DNA of 64,000 nt, taken from NCBI RefSeq assembly GCF_025264685.1, contig NZ_CP073721.1, positions 7,209,501-7,273,500 on the forward strand, read 5' to 3'. Under the pieces are notes generated by a model. The model saw nothing but the letters and a program-made list of their open reading frames with translations. It was not told where the DNA came from and ran no database searches. The stretch is from Dactylosporangium roseum. GTDB lineage: Bacteria; Actinomycetota; Actinomycetes; Mycobacteriales; Micromonosporaceae. Below are positions 29,299 to 37,697 of the stretch, piece by piece. The number at the start of each line of letters is the position of its first letter. Position 1 is the stretch's first letter. A program made the position numbers and the translations under genes.

Positions 29299-30494
29299 CG
29301 TCGGGGCTACTCGTTGTCATGGGGTCGGGCGAGACCGCGCCGACGATGGTCAAGCCGCACCGGGAGATCTTCGAGCGGTGCGGCGACCGGCCCGCCGTGA
29401 TGCTCGACACCCCGTACGGCTTTCAGGAGAACGCCGACGACATCTCCACCCGCGCCGTCAAGTACTTCGCCGACAGCACCGGCCGGCAGGTGTCCGTGGT
29501 CGGCTGGCGCAGCACGCCGGCGCCCGGCCTCGCCCGGGAGCGGGCACTCGCCGAGCTGCGTGGAGCCGGGTGGCTGTTCGCCGGGCCGGGCAGCCCGACC
29601 TATGCGCTGCGGCACTGGACGGACACGGAGATTCCGGCGGTACTGGCCGAGGCGCTCGCCCGCGACGCCGTCGTCCTCTTCGCCAGCGCCGCCGCCCTGA
29701 CGCTCAGCTCGCACACGATCCCGGTGTACGAGATCTACAAGGTGGGCAGCGACCCCGAGTGGGCGCCCGGGCTCGACGTGTTCCGGCCGCTGACCGGGCT
29801 GCCCGCGGTGCTGATCCCGCACTACGACAACGCCGAGGGCGGGCATCACGACACCCGCTTCTGTTACCTCGGCGAGCGGCGGCTGTCCGTCATGGAGCGG
29901 GCACTGCCCGACGACACCTTCGTCATCGGCGTCGACGAGCACACGGCCGCACTGTTCGACCTGGCCACGCGGACGGTCCGGGTGGCCGGCAACGGCGGCC
30001 TCACCCTGCGCCGGCGGGGTGCGTCACGGTGGTGGCCCGCCGGGACGACGTTGCCGTTCGGCGTGTTCACCGACGACCTTCCCGCTGTGCTGGAGGCGAC
30101 GCCGAGCGCGGAGGCCACGCCGTCACCGGCCACGTCCCTCGGGACGGAGACCGTCGCGGCGGTGGCGCGGTTCGACGCCTGCTTCGAGGCGCGGGACGCC
30201 GACGGATGCGTGGCCGCGGCGCTCGACCAGGAGCAGGCGATGCACAACTGGAGCGCCGACACCGACGTGGACGAGCGTGAGCAGGCGCGGGCCGCCCTGC
30301 GGCGGATGCTCGTGCGCCTCGGCGCCCTCACCGGACCGGACCGGCTGACGCCGCTGGTGACGGCGCTCGTGGCGCTGCGGTCGTCGGCGCGCGACGCGAA
30401 GGACTGGGCGCTCGGCGACGCCCTGCGCGACGCGCTCGCGGCCGGTGGCGTCAGTGTGCGCGACACGCCCGACGGACCCGAGTGGTCGCTCTGA
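29295..30494 (+). CDS. Peptidase S51-like domain fused to a CysRS-type C-terminal domain
   Basis: 399 aa. Residues ~1-260 look like the S51/cyanophycinase-type class I glutamine-amidotransferase fold: LLVVMGSGETAPTM, GWLFAGPGSPTYALRHW, and a Ser elbow VLFASAAALTLSS. Residues ~285-399 match the C-terminus of cysteinyl-tRNA synthetase, ending ARDAKDWALGDALRD and GGVSVRDTPDGPEWSL, but no synthetase catalytic part is present. The reaction is unknown. It may recognise tRNA(Cys) or another RNA, or the domain may serve another binding role; that is inference. It is translationally coupled to the hydrolase. Confidence 0.75.
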   Translation: MTSGLLVVMGSGETAPTMVKPHREIFERCGDRPAVMLDTPYGFQENADDISTRAVKYFADSTGRQVSVVGWRSTPAPGLARERALAELRGAGWLFAGPGSPTYALRHWTDTEIPAVLAEALARDAVVLFASAAALTLSSHTIPVYEIYKVGSDPEWAPGLDVFRPLTGLPAVLIPHYDNAEGGHHDTRFCYLGERRLSVMERALPDDTFVIGVDEHTAALFDLATRTVRVAGNGGLTLRRRGASRWWPAGTTLPFGVFTDDLPAVLEATPSAEATPSPATSLGTETVAAVARFDACFEARDADGCVAAALDQEQAMHNWSADTDVDEREQARAALRRMLVRLGALTGPDRLTPLVTALVALRSSARDAKDWALGDALRDALAAGGVSVRDTPDGPEWSL

Positions 30495-30497
30495 AAC

Positions 30498-30537
30498 GAC
30501 GCGGCCCCGCACCATCGTGTGGTGCGGGGCCGGCGTC
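30498..30537. terminator. Bidirectional terminator between the S51/CysRS-C fusion gene and icd
   Basis: A perfect 12-bp stem (GGCCCCGCACCA at 30503-30514, complement at 30520-30531) with a 5-nt loop is extended by an outer GACGC/GCGTC pair. It lies in the 48-bp gap between two convergent genes. Confidence 0.85.
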
Positions 30538-30542
30538 TCGGA

Positions 30543-31760
30543 TCAGGCTGCCAGTCGCTTCGACAGGTTCTGGTCCAGCGCGTTCATGAACTCGTCGGTG
30601 GTGAGCCACGGCGCGTCGCGGGAGATGAGGAGGGCGAGGTCCTTGGTCATCTGACCGCTCTCGACGGTGTCGACGCAGACCTGCTCGAGGGTGTCGGCGA
30701 AGGTGGTGACCTCGGGGGTGCCGTCGACCTTGCCCCGGTGTGCCAGGCCCCGCGTCCATGCGAAGATCGAGGCGATCGGGTTGGTCGAGGTCTTCTCGCC
30801 CTTCTGCCACTGGCGGTAGTGCCGGGTGACGGTGCCGTGCGCGGCCTCGGCCTCGACGGTCTTGCCGTCGGGGGTCATGAGGACGCTGGTCATCAGGCCG
30901 AGCGAGCCGAAGCCCTGCGCGACGGTGTCGGACTGCACGTCACCGTCGTAGTTCTTGGCGGCCCAGACGAAGCCGCCCTCCCACTTCAGCGCGGCGGCGA
31001 CCATGTCGTCGATGAGCCGGTGCTCATACGTGATGCCGGCCTTGGCGAACTCGTCCTGGAACTCGGTCTCGAAGATCTCGGCGAACAGGTCCTTGAACCG
31101 GCCGTCGTACGCCTTCAGGATCGTGTTCTTGGTCGACAGGTAGACCGGGTAGCCGCGGTCGAGGCCATAGCGGAGCGACGCGCGGGCGAAGTCGCGGATC
31201 GAGTCGTCGAAGTTGTACATCCCCATGGCGACACCGCCACCGGGGAAGTCGGCGACCTCGAACTCCATCGGCGCGCCGCCGTCGGCCGGGGTGTAGGTGA
31301 CGGTGACCTTGCCCGGGCCGGGCACGACGAAGTCGGTGGCCTTGTACTGGTCGCCGTGGGCGTGCCGGCCGATAATAATGGGCTTGGTCCAGCCGGGGAC
31401 GAGCCGCGGCACGTTGGACATGATGATCGGCTCGCGGAAGACGACGCCGCCGAGGATGTTGCGGATGGTGCCGTTGGGCGACCGCCACATCTTCTTGAGC
31501 TTGAACTCTTCGACGCGGGCCTCGTCGGGGGTGATCGTGGCGCACTTGACACCCACACCGTGCTGCTTGATGGCGTTGGCGGCGTCCACGGTGACCTGGT
31601 CGTCGGTCTGGTCCCGGTATTCGATCGACAGGTCGTAGTACTTCAGGTCGACGTCGAGGTAGGGCAGGATGAGCTGCTCGCGGATCTGCTTCCAGATGAT
31701 GCGGGTCATCTCGTCGCCGTCGAGCTCGACGACAGGGTTCTGTACCTTGATCTTCGCCAT
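30543..31760 (-). CDS. icd: NADP-dependent isocitrate dehydrogenase (eukaryotic-type homodimer)
   Basis: 405 aa, the length of the dimeric mitochondrial/cytosolic-type IDH also found in mycobacteria as Icd1. Features: VELDGDEMTRIIW at the N-terminus, the substrate loop WRSPNGTIRNILGG, GRHAHGDQYKATDF, catalytic Tyr and Lys around SLRYGLDRGYPVYLSTKNTI, and EAAHGTVTRHYR for NADP binding. It oxidises isocitrate to 2-oxoglutarate in the TCA cycle. ATG 31760 is normal. A short palindrome, AGTACG-AG-CGTACT, lies at 31795-31808 in its upstream region. Confidence 0.97.
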   Translation of the reverse strand: MAKIKVQNPVVELDGDEMTRIIWKQIREQLILPYLDVDLKYYDLSIEYRDQTDDQVTVDAANAIKQHGVGVKCATITPDEARVEEFKLKKMWRSPNGTIRNILGGVVFREPIIMSNVPRLVPGWTKPIIIGRHAHGDQYKATDFVVPGPGKVTVTYTPADGGAPMEFEVADFPGGGVAMGMYNFDDSIRDFARASLRYGLDRGYPVYLSTKNTILKAYDGRFKDLFAEIFETEFQDEFAKAGITYEHRLIDDMVAAALKWEGGFVWAAKNYDGDVQSDTVAQGFGSLGLMTSVLMTPDGKTVEAEAAHGTVTRHYRQWQKGEKTSTNPIASIFAWTRGLAHRGKVDGTPEVTTFADTLEQVCVDTVESGQMTKDLALLISRDAPWLTTDEFMNALDQNLSKRLAA

Positions 31761-31947
31761 CGGCCGGGCGCTCCTCTCGCGTCTACTGCCTAGCAGTACG
31801 AGCGTACTGGATTGGTCGGCTCGTCAACACGCCGACCCCTGGCTCGCAACCCCCGCAGCGAGCGAAATCGCACCGATCCGGGCTCGGGGGCCGGAACCGT
31901 GCCGCCGCAGGTCGAAATTGTCGTAGGCATTGTGCATCCTGTTGCTC

Positions 31948-33507
31948 GTGAATCCCGTCGTCCGCCTGTGCGGGCTCGCCGTCCTGGCCCTCGGCACCGC
32001 CGCCACCGTGGCCGGCCTGGTGCTGCCCTGGACACTCGCCGGCAGCCGCCACCCCGACCTGCTGACGATCGCCGGCATCGCGTTTCTCGGTCCGCTGCTG
32101 AGCGGGTTGTGCCTGGCCTACGGACGCGCGGATCCGCGGCGGTTCCGGCTGATCGCCGGCGTGGCCGCCGTCGCCGGCATCGCCGCGGCACTGATCGCCG
32201 TCGGGCTCGTCCGGCTGGTGTCGCCCGCCGCCGGGGTGGCCGTGGGCGGCCCGCTCACCGTCGCCGGGGCGGTGTGCGCGGCCCTCGGCTGGGTGCTGCT
32301 GGCGGTCGCCGGCCCGGTCCTGCCGCCGCTGACCGAGCCGCGGCCCTGGCTCGTGGCGGGCCTGGCCGCCGCGCTGCTGATCGTCGGGGCGGGGTTCGCG
32401 ATCGACTGGGCCCGGGAGGGCCGGTTCGTCGACGCCACGATCGCCGGCAAGCCGCCGACCACCCGGGACGGGGGCTGGCCGCGGTCCTATGCCGGGACGC
32501 AGCTCGTCGGGGTCCACGACGGCGTGGCGATCGTGCGCGGCGCCGACGGCATCCGTGCGGTCTGGCTGGACAGCGGCGAGACGGCCTGGCGCTACCTGCG
32601 CTCCGACCTGCCCGGCGAGGCAGCCGGGCTGGTCGACGGCGCGGTGGTCGCGGTCTTCGGCACCGTCGACGGCATCCTGGTGACCGGGCTCGACGCGGCG
32701 ACGGGCCGGGAGCGGTTCTCCCGGCGGTACGCGTCCGGAAAGATCGCGACGGTGCGCGCCGCGGGGTCGATCGCCGTGGTGTCGAGCGCCGGCGTCGGGG
32801 CGGGCGACCTGCTCGGCATCAGCGCGCGCGACGGCTCGCTGCGATGGCGCTGGGCCCCGGCCCGCAACGGTGGCCCCTGCGACGTCACCGACCTGGCGGC
32901 CACCGCCGAGACGGTCGCGGTGGCGATGCGCTGCCGCGCCGAGGGTGTCGACGACATGGCGGTCGGGCTGACCACCTCCGGCGCCGAGGAGCGGTGGTCG
33001 TGGCACGCGATCCAGCGCACCAACCCGGAGCTCAGGGTGTTCGCCGCCGAGAGCGGCTTCGTGACGGTGACCGGCGTGCCGCACCGCGCGGTCTACATGG
33101 ACGCGGTGACCGGCTCGGTCGGCGCCCGCCACGACGCCGCGGGCGCCTTGGCCGTCCCGTCGGGCACGACGCTGATCTACGCCGAGCCGAGCGGCGACCG
33201 GGCCCACCTGACGGCGGTCGACATGCGCACCGGCGGCGTGAAGTGGGAGGTGGGCCTGCCCGGTCTGGGCGCATACCAGCCGGTGGCAGGCGCGGCGGCC
33301 GACGGTCGCGCCTACGTGCTGTGGCGCTCTCCGGACGGCGCCCTCCGCCTGGTCGGCGCGGACTCCGAGAACGGCGCCGCGACCGACGACCGCCGGATCT
33401 CCTGCACCACCCGTTGCCCGGAGACGTCGGTGTCCACAGCCTCCGGCCGCGCCGTGGTGGCCACCCGCGAGGAGAAGTCGACAACCCTGTCCCTGACCGC
33501 CACCTGA
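31948..33507 (+). CDS. Membrane protein with PQQ-like beta-propeller
   Basis: About 519 aa. The N-terminal ~160 residues form four hydrophobic helices (CGLAVLALGTAATVAGLVLPW first). The rest is a quinoprotein-like propeller with repeats of the type AVWLDSGETAWRY, GLDAATGRERFSRRY, ISARDGSLRWRW and AVDMRTGGVKWEV. It probably faces outward from the membrane; function unknown. The start is uncertain: GTG 31948 directly precedes the first helix, while TTG 31930 is also in frame; neither has a good ribosome-binding site. It is divergent from icd. Confidence 0.78.
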   Translation: MNPVVRLCGLAVLALGTAATVAGLVLPWTLAGSRHPDLLTIAGIAFLGPLLSGLCLAYGRADPRRFRLIAGVAAVAGIAAALIAVGLVRLVSPAAGVAVGGPLTVAGAVCAALGWVLLAVAGPVLPPLTEPRPWLVAGLAAALLIVGAGFAIDWAREGRFVDATIAGKPPTTRDGGWPRSYAGTQLVGVHDGVAIVRGADGIRAVWLDSGETAWRYLRSDLPGEAAGLVDGAVVAVFGTVDGILVTGLDAATGRERFSRRYASGKIATVRAAGSIAVVSSAGVGAGDLLGISARDGSLRWRWAPARNGGPCDVTDLAATAETVAVAMRCRAEGVDDMAVGLTTSGAEERWSWHAIQRTNPELRVFAAESGFVTVTGVPHRAVYMDAVTGSVGARHDAAGALAVPSGTTLIYAEPSGDRAHLTAVDMRTGGVKWEVGLPGLGAYQPVAGAAADGRAYVLWRSPDGALRLVGADSENGAATDDRRISCTTRCPETSVSTASGRAVVATREEKSTTLSLTAT

Positions 33508-33536
33508 CGCTATCTGCCGGTCATGATCACAGGAGT

Positions 33537-33576
33537 GTGGAGTCCGGTGGTCGCCCGGGCCACCACAGGACTCCAC
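33537..33576 (+). terminator. Hairpin downstream of the PQQ-propeller gene
   Basis: Arms GTGGAGTCC (33537-33545) and GGACTCCAC (33568-33576) with an inner GGTGG/CCACC pair. It begins 30 bp beyond the stop codon, consistent with an intrinsic terminator, though no U-run follows. Confidence 0.6.
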
Positions 33577-33689
33577 GGCCGCGGCCGCCAGGGATCGAGG
33601 AGTCGTCGCAGACCGCCGCCTGACGCAACGGCATAACCCCGGAGCATTACGGGCCTCCGCGATGAGTTCCGGCTGGTCGTGACCGTGAT

Positions 33690-33965
33690 CGCGATGCGTT
33701 CGCTCGATCCCGCCGCCATGCCGCTCGACCTCATGATCATGGGAAAGATCTGGCTATCGGGGCAGCCACATCTTTCCCATGATGGAGTCGCCCCGCCCGG
33801 AACGCGCCGCCCCGATCCAGCGGCGACCACGAGCGACAGACGCCCGCCCGCACGACTGTGCGTCACCACCCCCGTAGCGCACCATCGGGGTGGACAGACG
33901 ACCGCACGGTTGCACTTCGCGGGCCTTGGATGATCAAGAAATCCGGGTCAGGCCAAGCGCGGAGT
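33690..33965 (-). repeat. Repeat family 2, copy A
   Basis: Reverse-complemented, this interval aligns with 44900-45165 over its whole length without a large gap. The centre (33733-33783) is a 51-bp palindrome with arms around ATGGGAAAGAT/ATCTTTCCCAT and inner TGGCT/AGCCA. This core is identical to copy B on the plus strand, while the flanks match only in inverted orientation. No transposase is encoded. Boundaries are approximate. Confidence 0.75.
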
Positions 33966-34031
33966 GCGACCACCCGCACCACGGAGCACGGACACCGCGG
34001 CCCGGCATCGCTTGGCGCAATCCTCACGGAC

Positions 34032-34072
34032 CACGGAGCTTTGACGGCCTGGAGCACCGGAAAAGCTCCGTG
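34032..34072. terminator. Hairpin with CACGGAGCTTT arms
   Basis: Perfect 11-bp arms, CACGGAGCTTT at 34032-34042 and AAAGCTCCGTG at 34062-34072, 19-nt loop. It lies 60 bp beyond the folD stop and may terminate folD (minus strand). A related CTCCGTGATC hairpin lies after the M23 peptidase gene. Confidence 0.5.
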
Positions 34073-34131
34073 ATCGCGGGAGTCGGATCCGGACGGCGGC
34101 TGTGAACGGACCACAGCCGGAACAGCGGACC

Positions 34132-34998
34132 CTACGAGGCGGCGCGCTCGGCCAGTTCCACCACGTTGGTCAGGAGCATGGCCCTCGTCATCGGGCCAAC
34201 GCCGCCCGGCATCGGGGCCAGGTAGCCGGCGACCTCGGCCACGTCCGGGGCCACGTCGCCCACCAGCCTCGCCTTGCCGTCCTCGCCCTCGACACGGGTC
34301 ACGCCCACGTCCAGCACCGCGGCGCCGGGCTTCACCATGTCCTTCGTCAGCAGGCCCGCCGAGCCGGCCGCCACGATCACGATGTCGGCATTGCGGGTGT
34401 GGGCCGCCAGGTCGCGGGTGCCGGTGTGGCACAGCGTGACGGTCGCGTTCTCGCTCTTGCGGGTGAGGATGAGGCCCAGCGGGCGGCCCGCCGTCGTGCC
34501 GCGGCCGACGGCGGTCACCTCGGCGCCGTTGGTCGGGACGCCGTACCGGTGCAGCAGGTGGACGATCCCGTTGGGCGTGCACGGCAGCGGCGCCGGGATG
34601 TTGAGCACCAGGCGGCCGAGATTCGTCGGGTGCAGGCCGTCGGCGTCCTTGCCGGGATCGATGAGTTGGAGGATCCGCTGCTCGTCGAGGCCCTTCGGCA
34701 GGGGCAACTGCACGATGTACCCGGTGCAGGCCGGATCCTCGTTCAGCTCCCGAACCGCGGCCTCCACCTCGGCCTGGGTGGCCGTCGCCGGCAGGTCGCG
34801 GCGGATCGACGCGATGCCGACCTCGGCGCAGTCGCGGTGCTTGCCCGCGACGTATGCCCGCGAGCCCGGATCGTCGCCCACCAGGATCGTGCCGAGGCCG
34901 GGGACCACGCCCCGGTCCGCAAGGGCCTTCACTCTGCCGCGGAGCTCGTCCTTGATCGCCGTCGCGGTGGCCTTGCCGTCGAGAATCGTCGCCGTCAC
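34132..34998 (-). CDS. folD: Bifunctional methylenetetrahydrofolate dehydrogenase/cyclohydrolase FolD
   Basis: 288 aa. It interconverts 5,10-methylene-, methenyl- and 10-formyl-THF with NADP in the cytoplasm, supplying purine synthesis (purN and purH lie nearby). Signatures: YVAGKHRDCAEVGI with the catalytic Lys, GYIVQLPLPKGLDEQRIL, DPGKDADGLHP, CTPNGIVHLL, VGRGTTAGRPLGLIL and the end motif PMPGGVGPMTRAMLL. GTG 34998 is chosen: it gives the usual TATILDGKATA start, whereas upstream in-frame codons run into the divergent lipoprotein gene. The 30-bp gap between the two starts must hold both promoters. Confidence 0.97.
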   Translation of the reverse strand: MTATILDGKATATAIKDELRGRVKALADRGVVPGLGTILVGDDPGSRAYVAGKHRDCAEVGIASIRRDLPATATQAEVEAAVRELNEDPACTGYIVQLPLPKGLDEQRILQLIDPGKDADGLHPTNLGRLVLNIPAPLPCTPNGIVHLLHRYGVPTNGAEVTAVGRGTTAGRPLGLILTRKSENATVTLCHTGTRDLAAHTRNADIVIVAAGSAGLLTKDMVKPGAAVLDVGVTRVEGEDGKARLVGDVAPDVAEVAGYLAPMPGGVGPMTRAMLLTNVVELAERAAS

Positions 34999-35028
34999 AA
35001 GACCGATCCTGCCACTAGAGTCTCGGGG

Positions 35029-35964
35029 ATGTCCGTGCGGCGCGGCGTTGTCGTCCTCCTCATCCTCGTCACCCTTTCGGCCTGCGGCGGGGGTCACGGA
35101 GGCGGCACACCCGGTGCCGCCCCCGTGACCTCCCCGAGCCTGTCGACGGGCGTCACGGCGGAGCCGGCGTCCGCGGCGCCGACGACAGTGCCCTCAGCCG
35201 CCCCGTCGAACACCCCGTCGAGCGCCGCGGCGAACCGCCAATCGCAGGCCAAGGCGTTCGTCGAGCGACAGCCCGGCACCATCGGCCTGGTCGTACGGGA
35301 CCGTACGACCGGCACCGTCTGGCGGGCCGGCAAGACCCAGGCCACCACCTGGACCGCCTCGACGATCAAGCTGGCCATCGCCACCGACCTGCTCGAGCGT
35401 CACCGGCAGGGGCGGATCACGCTCGACCGCACCGACCGGACCAACCTCGACAAGGCCCTGATCAACTCGGACAACGACGCCGCCACCGCGCTCTGGAACC
35501 GCTACGACGGCCCCGGCATGCTCGACCGGTTCCGCTCCCGGTTCGGCATGGGCGGCCTGGCGGTGGTGCAGGGCTACGACGTCTTCTGGCGCCACCTGCG
35601 GTGCGGCGCCGAGGATCTGGAACACCTGATGTCGTACGTGCTGGAGAAGCTGCACGCCGAGGACCGCGCGTATCTGGTGACGACCCTGCGCAAGGTGGCC
35701 GGCAACCAGCGCTGGGGCGTCTGGGCGGCCGGCCCGGCACTCAAGCCGGGCAACAAGGACGGCTGGGCCGAGAAGCCGGTCGGCGGCCGGACCGTCTGGG
35801 TGACGCACACCGTCGGCTTCGCCGGCGACAACGAGCGCTACGTCGTGGCCGCCCTCTACGAGCAGCCCGCGGGTGGCTCGCTCGCGAACGGCGCCCACGC
35901 GGTCAGCGACGCCATCGCGACGTACTTCGGCGCAAAGGTCCCCGCCCCCGTGACACTGCCCTAG
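35029..35964 (+). CDS. Class A beta-lactamase-fold serine hydrolase lipoprotein
   Basis: 311 aa. Lipobox LSAC (Cys19) after VVVLLILVT, then a Ser/Thr/Pro-rich linker (about 25-75). The hydrolase has SxxK as STIK (111-114) and the SDN motif NSDNDAAT (146-152); the end strand carries HTVGFAGDNERYVVAAL instead of a clear KTG. The fold suggests a penicillin-interacting or esterase-like surface enzyme; lactamase activity is not certain. It is divergent from folD. Confidence 0.82.
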   Translation: MSVRRGVVVLLILVTLSACGGGHGGGTPGAAPVTSPSLSTGVTAEPASAAPTTVPSAAPSNTPSSAAANRQSQAKAFVERQPGTIGLVVRDRTTGTVWRAGKTQATTWTASTIKLAIATDLLERHRQGRITLDRTDRTNLDKALINSDNDAATALWNRYDGPGMLDRFRSRFGMGGLAVVQGYDVFWRHLRCGAEDLEHLMSYVLEKLHAEDRAYLVTTLRKVAGNQRWGVWAAGPALKPGNKDGWAEKPVGGRTVWVTHTVGFAGDNERYVVAALYEQPAGGSLANGAHAVSDAIATYFGAKVPAPVTLP

Positions 35965-36007
35965 CCGAGCCCCACCGCGCCGACCCGACCGGCCCGCCCC
36001 GGCCCGC

Positions 36008-36104
36008 CCCCCTTCCGCGTCGATCTTGCAGTTATGGTGCCGGGACACTCCCTTAATGCCCGGTTTGTCAGGCACCACAACTGCAAGATCGACGCGGAAG
36101 GGGG
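36008..36104. repeat. Palindromic repeat family 1, copy 4 (inverted)
   Basis: The longest copy: 34-bp arms (36008-36041 and 36071-36104) with one mismatch. The loop reads as the reverse complement of the other three copies (minus strand TGACAAACCGGGCATT), so this copy lies in the opposite orientation. It sits between the convergent serine hydrolase and purH genes. Confidence 0.9.
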
Positions 36105-36166
36105 CGGCGGGAGGGGCGAGGGGAGGGCGGTGGGAGGGCGGGAGGGGCGGGGGGAGGGAGGGGGCT
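36098..36166. repeat. G-rich low-complexity tract beside purH
   Basis: The plus strand carries many G-runs separated by one or two bases (GGGGGCGGCGGGAGGGG and similar), ending at the purH stop. It could form G-quadruplexes on the plus strand. It begins in the right arm of repeat copy 4. No coding content. Confidence 0.6.
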
Positions 36167-37697
36167 AGTGGTAGAAGTGGCGGGTGCCGGTGAGGTACAT
36201 CGTCACGCCGGACTCGCGGGCCGCCGTGATCACGTCCTCGTCCCGGATCGAGCCGCCGGGCTGGACGATCGCCTTGACGCCCGCGGCGATGAGCTCCTTG
36301 GGGCCGTCGGCGAACGGGAAGAACGCGTCGGAGGCCGCCACCGAGCCGGCCGCCCGGTCACCGGCGCGCGAGACCGCGAGGCGGACCGAGTCGACCCGGT
36401 TGACCTGCCCCATGCCGACGCCGACCGTGGCGCCGCCGGAGGCCAGGAGGATGGCGTTGGACTTCACCGCTCGCACCGCACGCCAGGCGAACGCCAGGTC
36501 GCGCAGCGTCTCCGCGTCGGCGGGCTCGCCGGTGACCAGCTTCCAGCCGGCCGGGTCGTCGCCGTCGGCGTCGATCCGGTCCGCGGACTGGACCAGCACA
36601 CCGCCGGAGACCTGCCGCGACTCGAACGGCGCGGGTCGCCAGGCCGGGGCCCGCAGGACCCGCAGGTTCTTCTTCGCGGTGAGCAGCCCGACGGCGCCGT
36701 CCTCGTAGGCCGGCGCGACGACGACCTCGGTGAAGATCTCGCTGATCTGCTTGGCGAGATCGACGGTGACCGGCGCGTTGACGGCGATCACGCCGCCGTA
36801 CGCGCTGACCGGGTCGCACGCGTGCGCCTTGCGGTGCGCCTCGGCCACGTCGCCGCCGATCGCGATGCCGCACGGGTTGGCGTGCTTGATGATCGCGACG
36901 CAGGGCTCGGCGAAGTCGTGCGCGGCGCGCCAGGCGGCGTCGGCGTCGATGTAGTTGTTGTAGGACATCTCCTTGCCGCCGAGCTGCTCGGCCTGGGCGA
37001 GGCCGGGTGCGGCGGCGGGGTCGACGTACAGCGCGGCGGCCTGGTGCGGGTTCTCGCCGTAGCGCAGGGTCGCGGCGCGGCGCAACGCGGTCCCGGCGAA
37101 GTCGGCGGTGTCGCGGGCGAACCAGGACGCCACGGCGACGTCGTACTCGGCGATGTGGGCGAACGCCTGCGCGGCCAGGGCGTGCCGCTCGTCCAGCGTG
37201 AATCCGCCGTCGGTCAGCGCGGCCAGTACCGCCGGATATGACTCGGGCGAGGTCACCACGGCGACACTCGGGAAGTTCTTCGCGGCGGCACGGACCATCG
37301 CCGGTCCGCCGATGTCGATCTGCTCGACGCACTCGTCGTCGGAGGCGCCGGAGGCGACCGTCTCGGTGAACGGGTAGAGGTTCGACACGAGCAGCTCGAA
37401 CGGCTCGACGCCGAGCTCCGCGAGCTGCGCGGCGTGCGCCTCCAGCCGCAGGTCGGCGAGCAGACCGGCGTGCACCTTCGGGTGCAGGGTCTTCACCCGG
37501 CCGTCGAGCGTCTCCGGGAAGCCGGTGAGCTGCTCGACCTTGGTGACCGGCAGGCCGGCCGCCTCGATGCGGGCCGCCGTGGAGCCGGTGGAGACCAGCT
37601 CGACCCCGGCGCCGGCCAGGGCGCGGGCGAGGTCCTCGAGTCCGGTCTTGTCGTAGACGCTGATGAGCGCGCGCCTGATGGGACGGCGGTTAGCCAC
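36165..37697 (-). CDS. purH: Bifunctional AICAR transformylase/IMP cyclohydrolase PurH
   Basis: 510 aa. It carries out the last two steps of IMP synthesis. The IMP cyclohydrolase part (N-terminal) has RALISVYDKTGLEDLA, STGSTA and DGRVKTLHPKVHAGLL; the transformylase part has YGENPHQAAALY, KHANPCGIAIG, SAYGGVIAVN and the C-terminal SDAFFPFADG and QPGGSIRD. The GTG at 37697 is in frame with the conserved N-terminus and overlaps purN by 8 bp, so the genes are coupled. Its 3' side is the G-rich tract and palindrome copy 4. Confidence 0.97.
   Translation of the reverse strand: MANRRPIRRALISVYDKTGLEDLARALAGAGVELVSTGSTAARIEAAGLPVTKVEQLTGFPETLDGRVKTLHPKVHAGLLADLRLEAHAAQLAELGVEPFELLVSNLYPFTETVASGASDDECVEQIDIGGPAMVRAAAKNFPSVAVVTSPESYPAVLAALTDGGFTLDERHALAAQAFAHIAEYDVAVASWFARDTADFAGTALRRAATLRYGENPHQAAALYVDPAAAPGLAQAEQLGGKEMSYNNYIDADAAWRAAHDFAEPCVAIIKHANPCGIAIGGDVAEAHRKAHACDPVSAYGGVIAVNAPVTVDLAKQISEIFTEVVVAPAYEDGAVGLLTAKKNLRVLRAPAWRPAPFESRQVSGGVLVQSADRIDADGDDPAGWKLVTGEPADAETLRDLAFAWRAVRAVKSNAILLASGGATVGVGMGQVNRVDSVRLAVSRAGDRAAGSVAASDAFFPFADGPKELIAAGVKAIVQPGGSIRDEDVITAARESGVTMYLTGTRHFYH

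Larger units (their letters stand above)
33508..34131. other. Gene-free, repeat-rich interval
   Basis: I found no credible gene here. It contains a terminator-like hairpin at 33537-33576, copy A of repeat family 2 (about 33690-33965, core 33733-33783) and a hairpin at 34032-34072. Frames here lack the near-total GC3 bias of neighbouring genes. Confidence 0.7.

Noticed and set aside
31812..33623. 603-codon frame overlapping the PQQ-propeller gene
   Set aside because: Arg/Gly-rich shadow in another frame; the propeller repeats are in the accepted frame.
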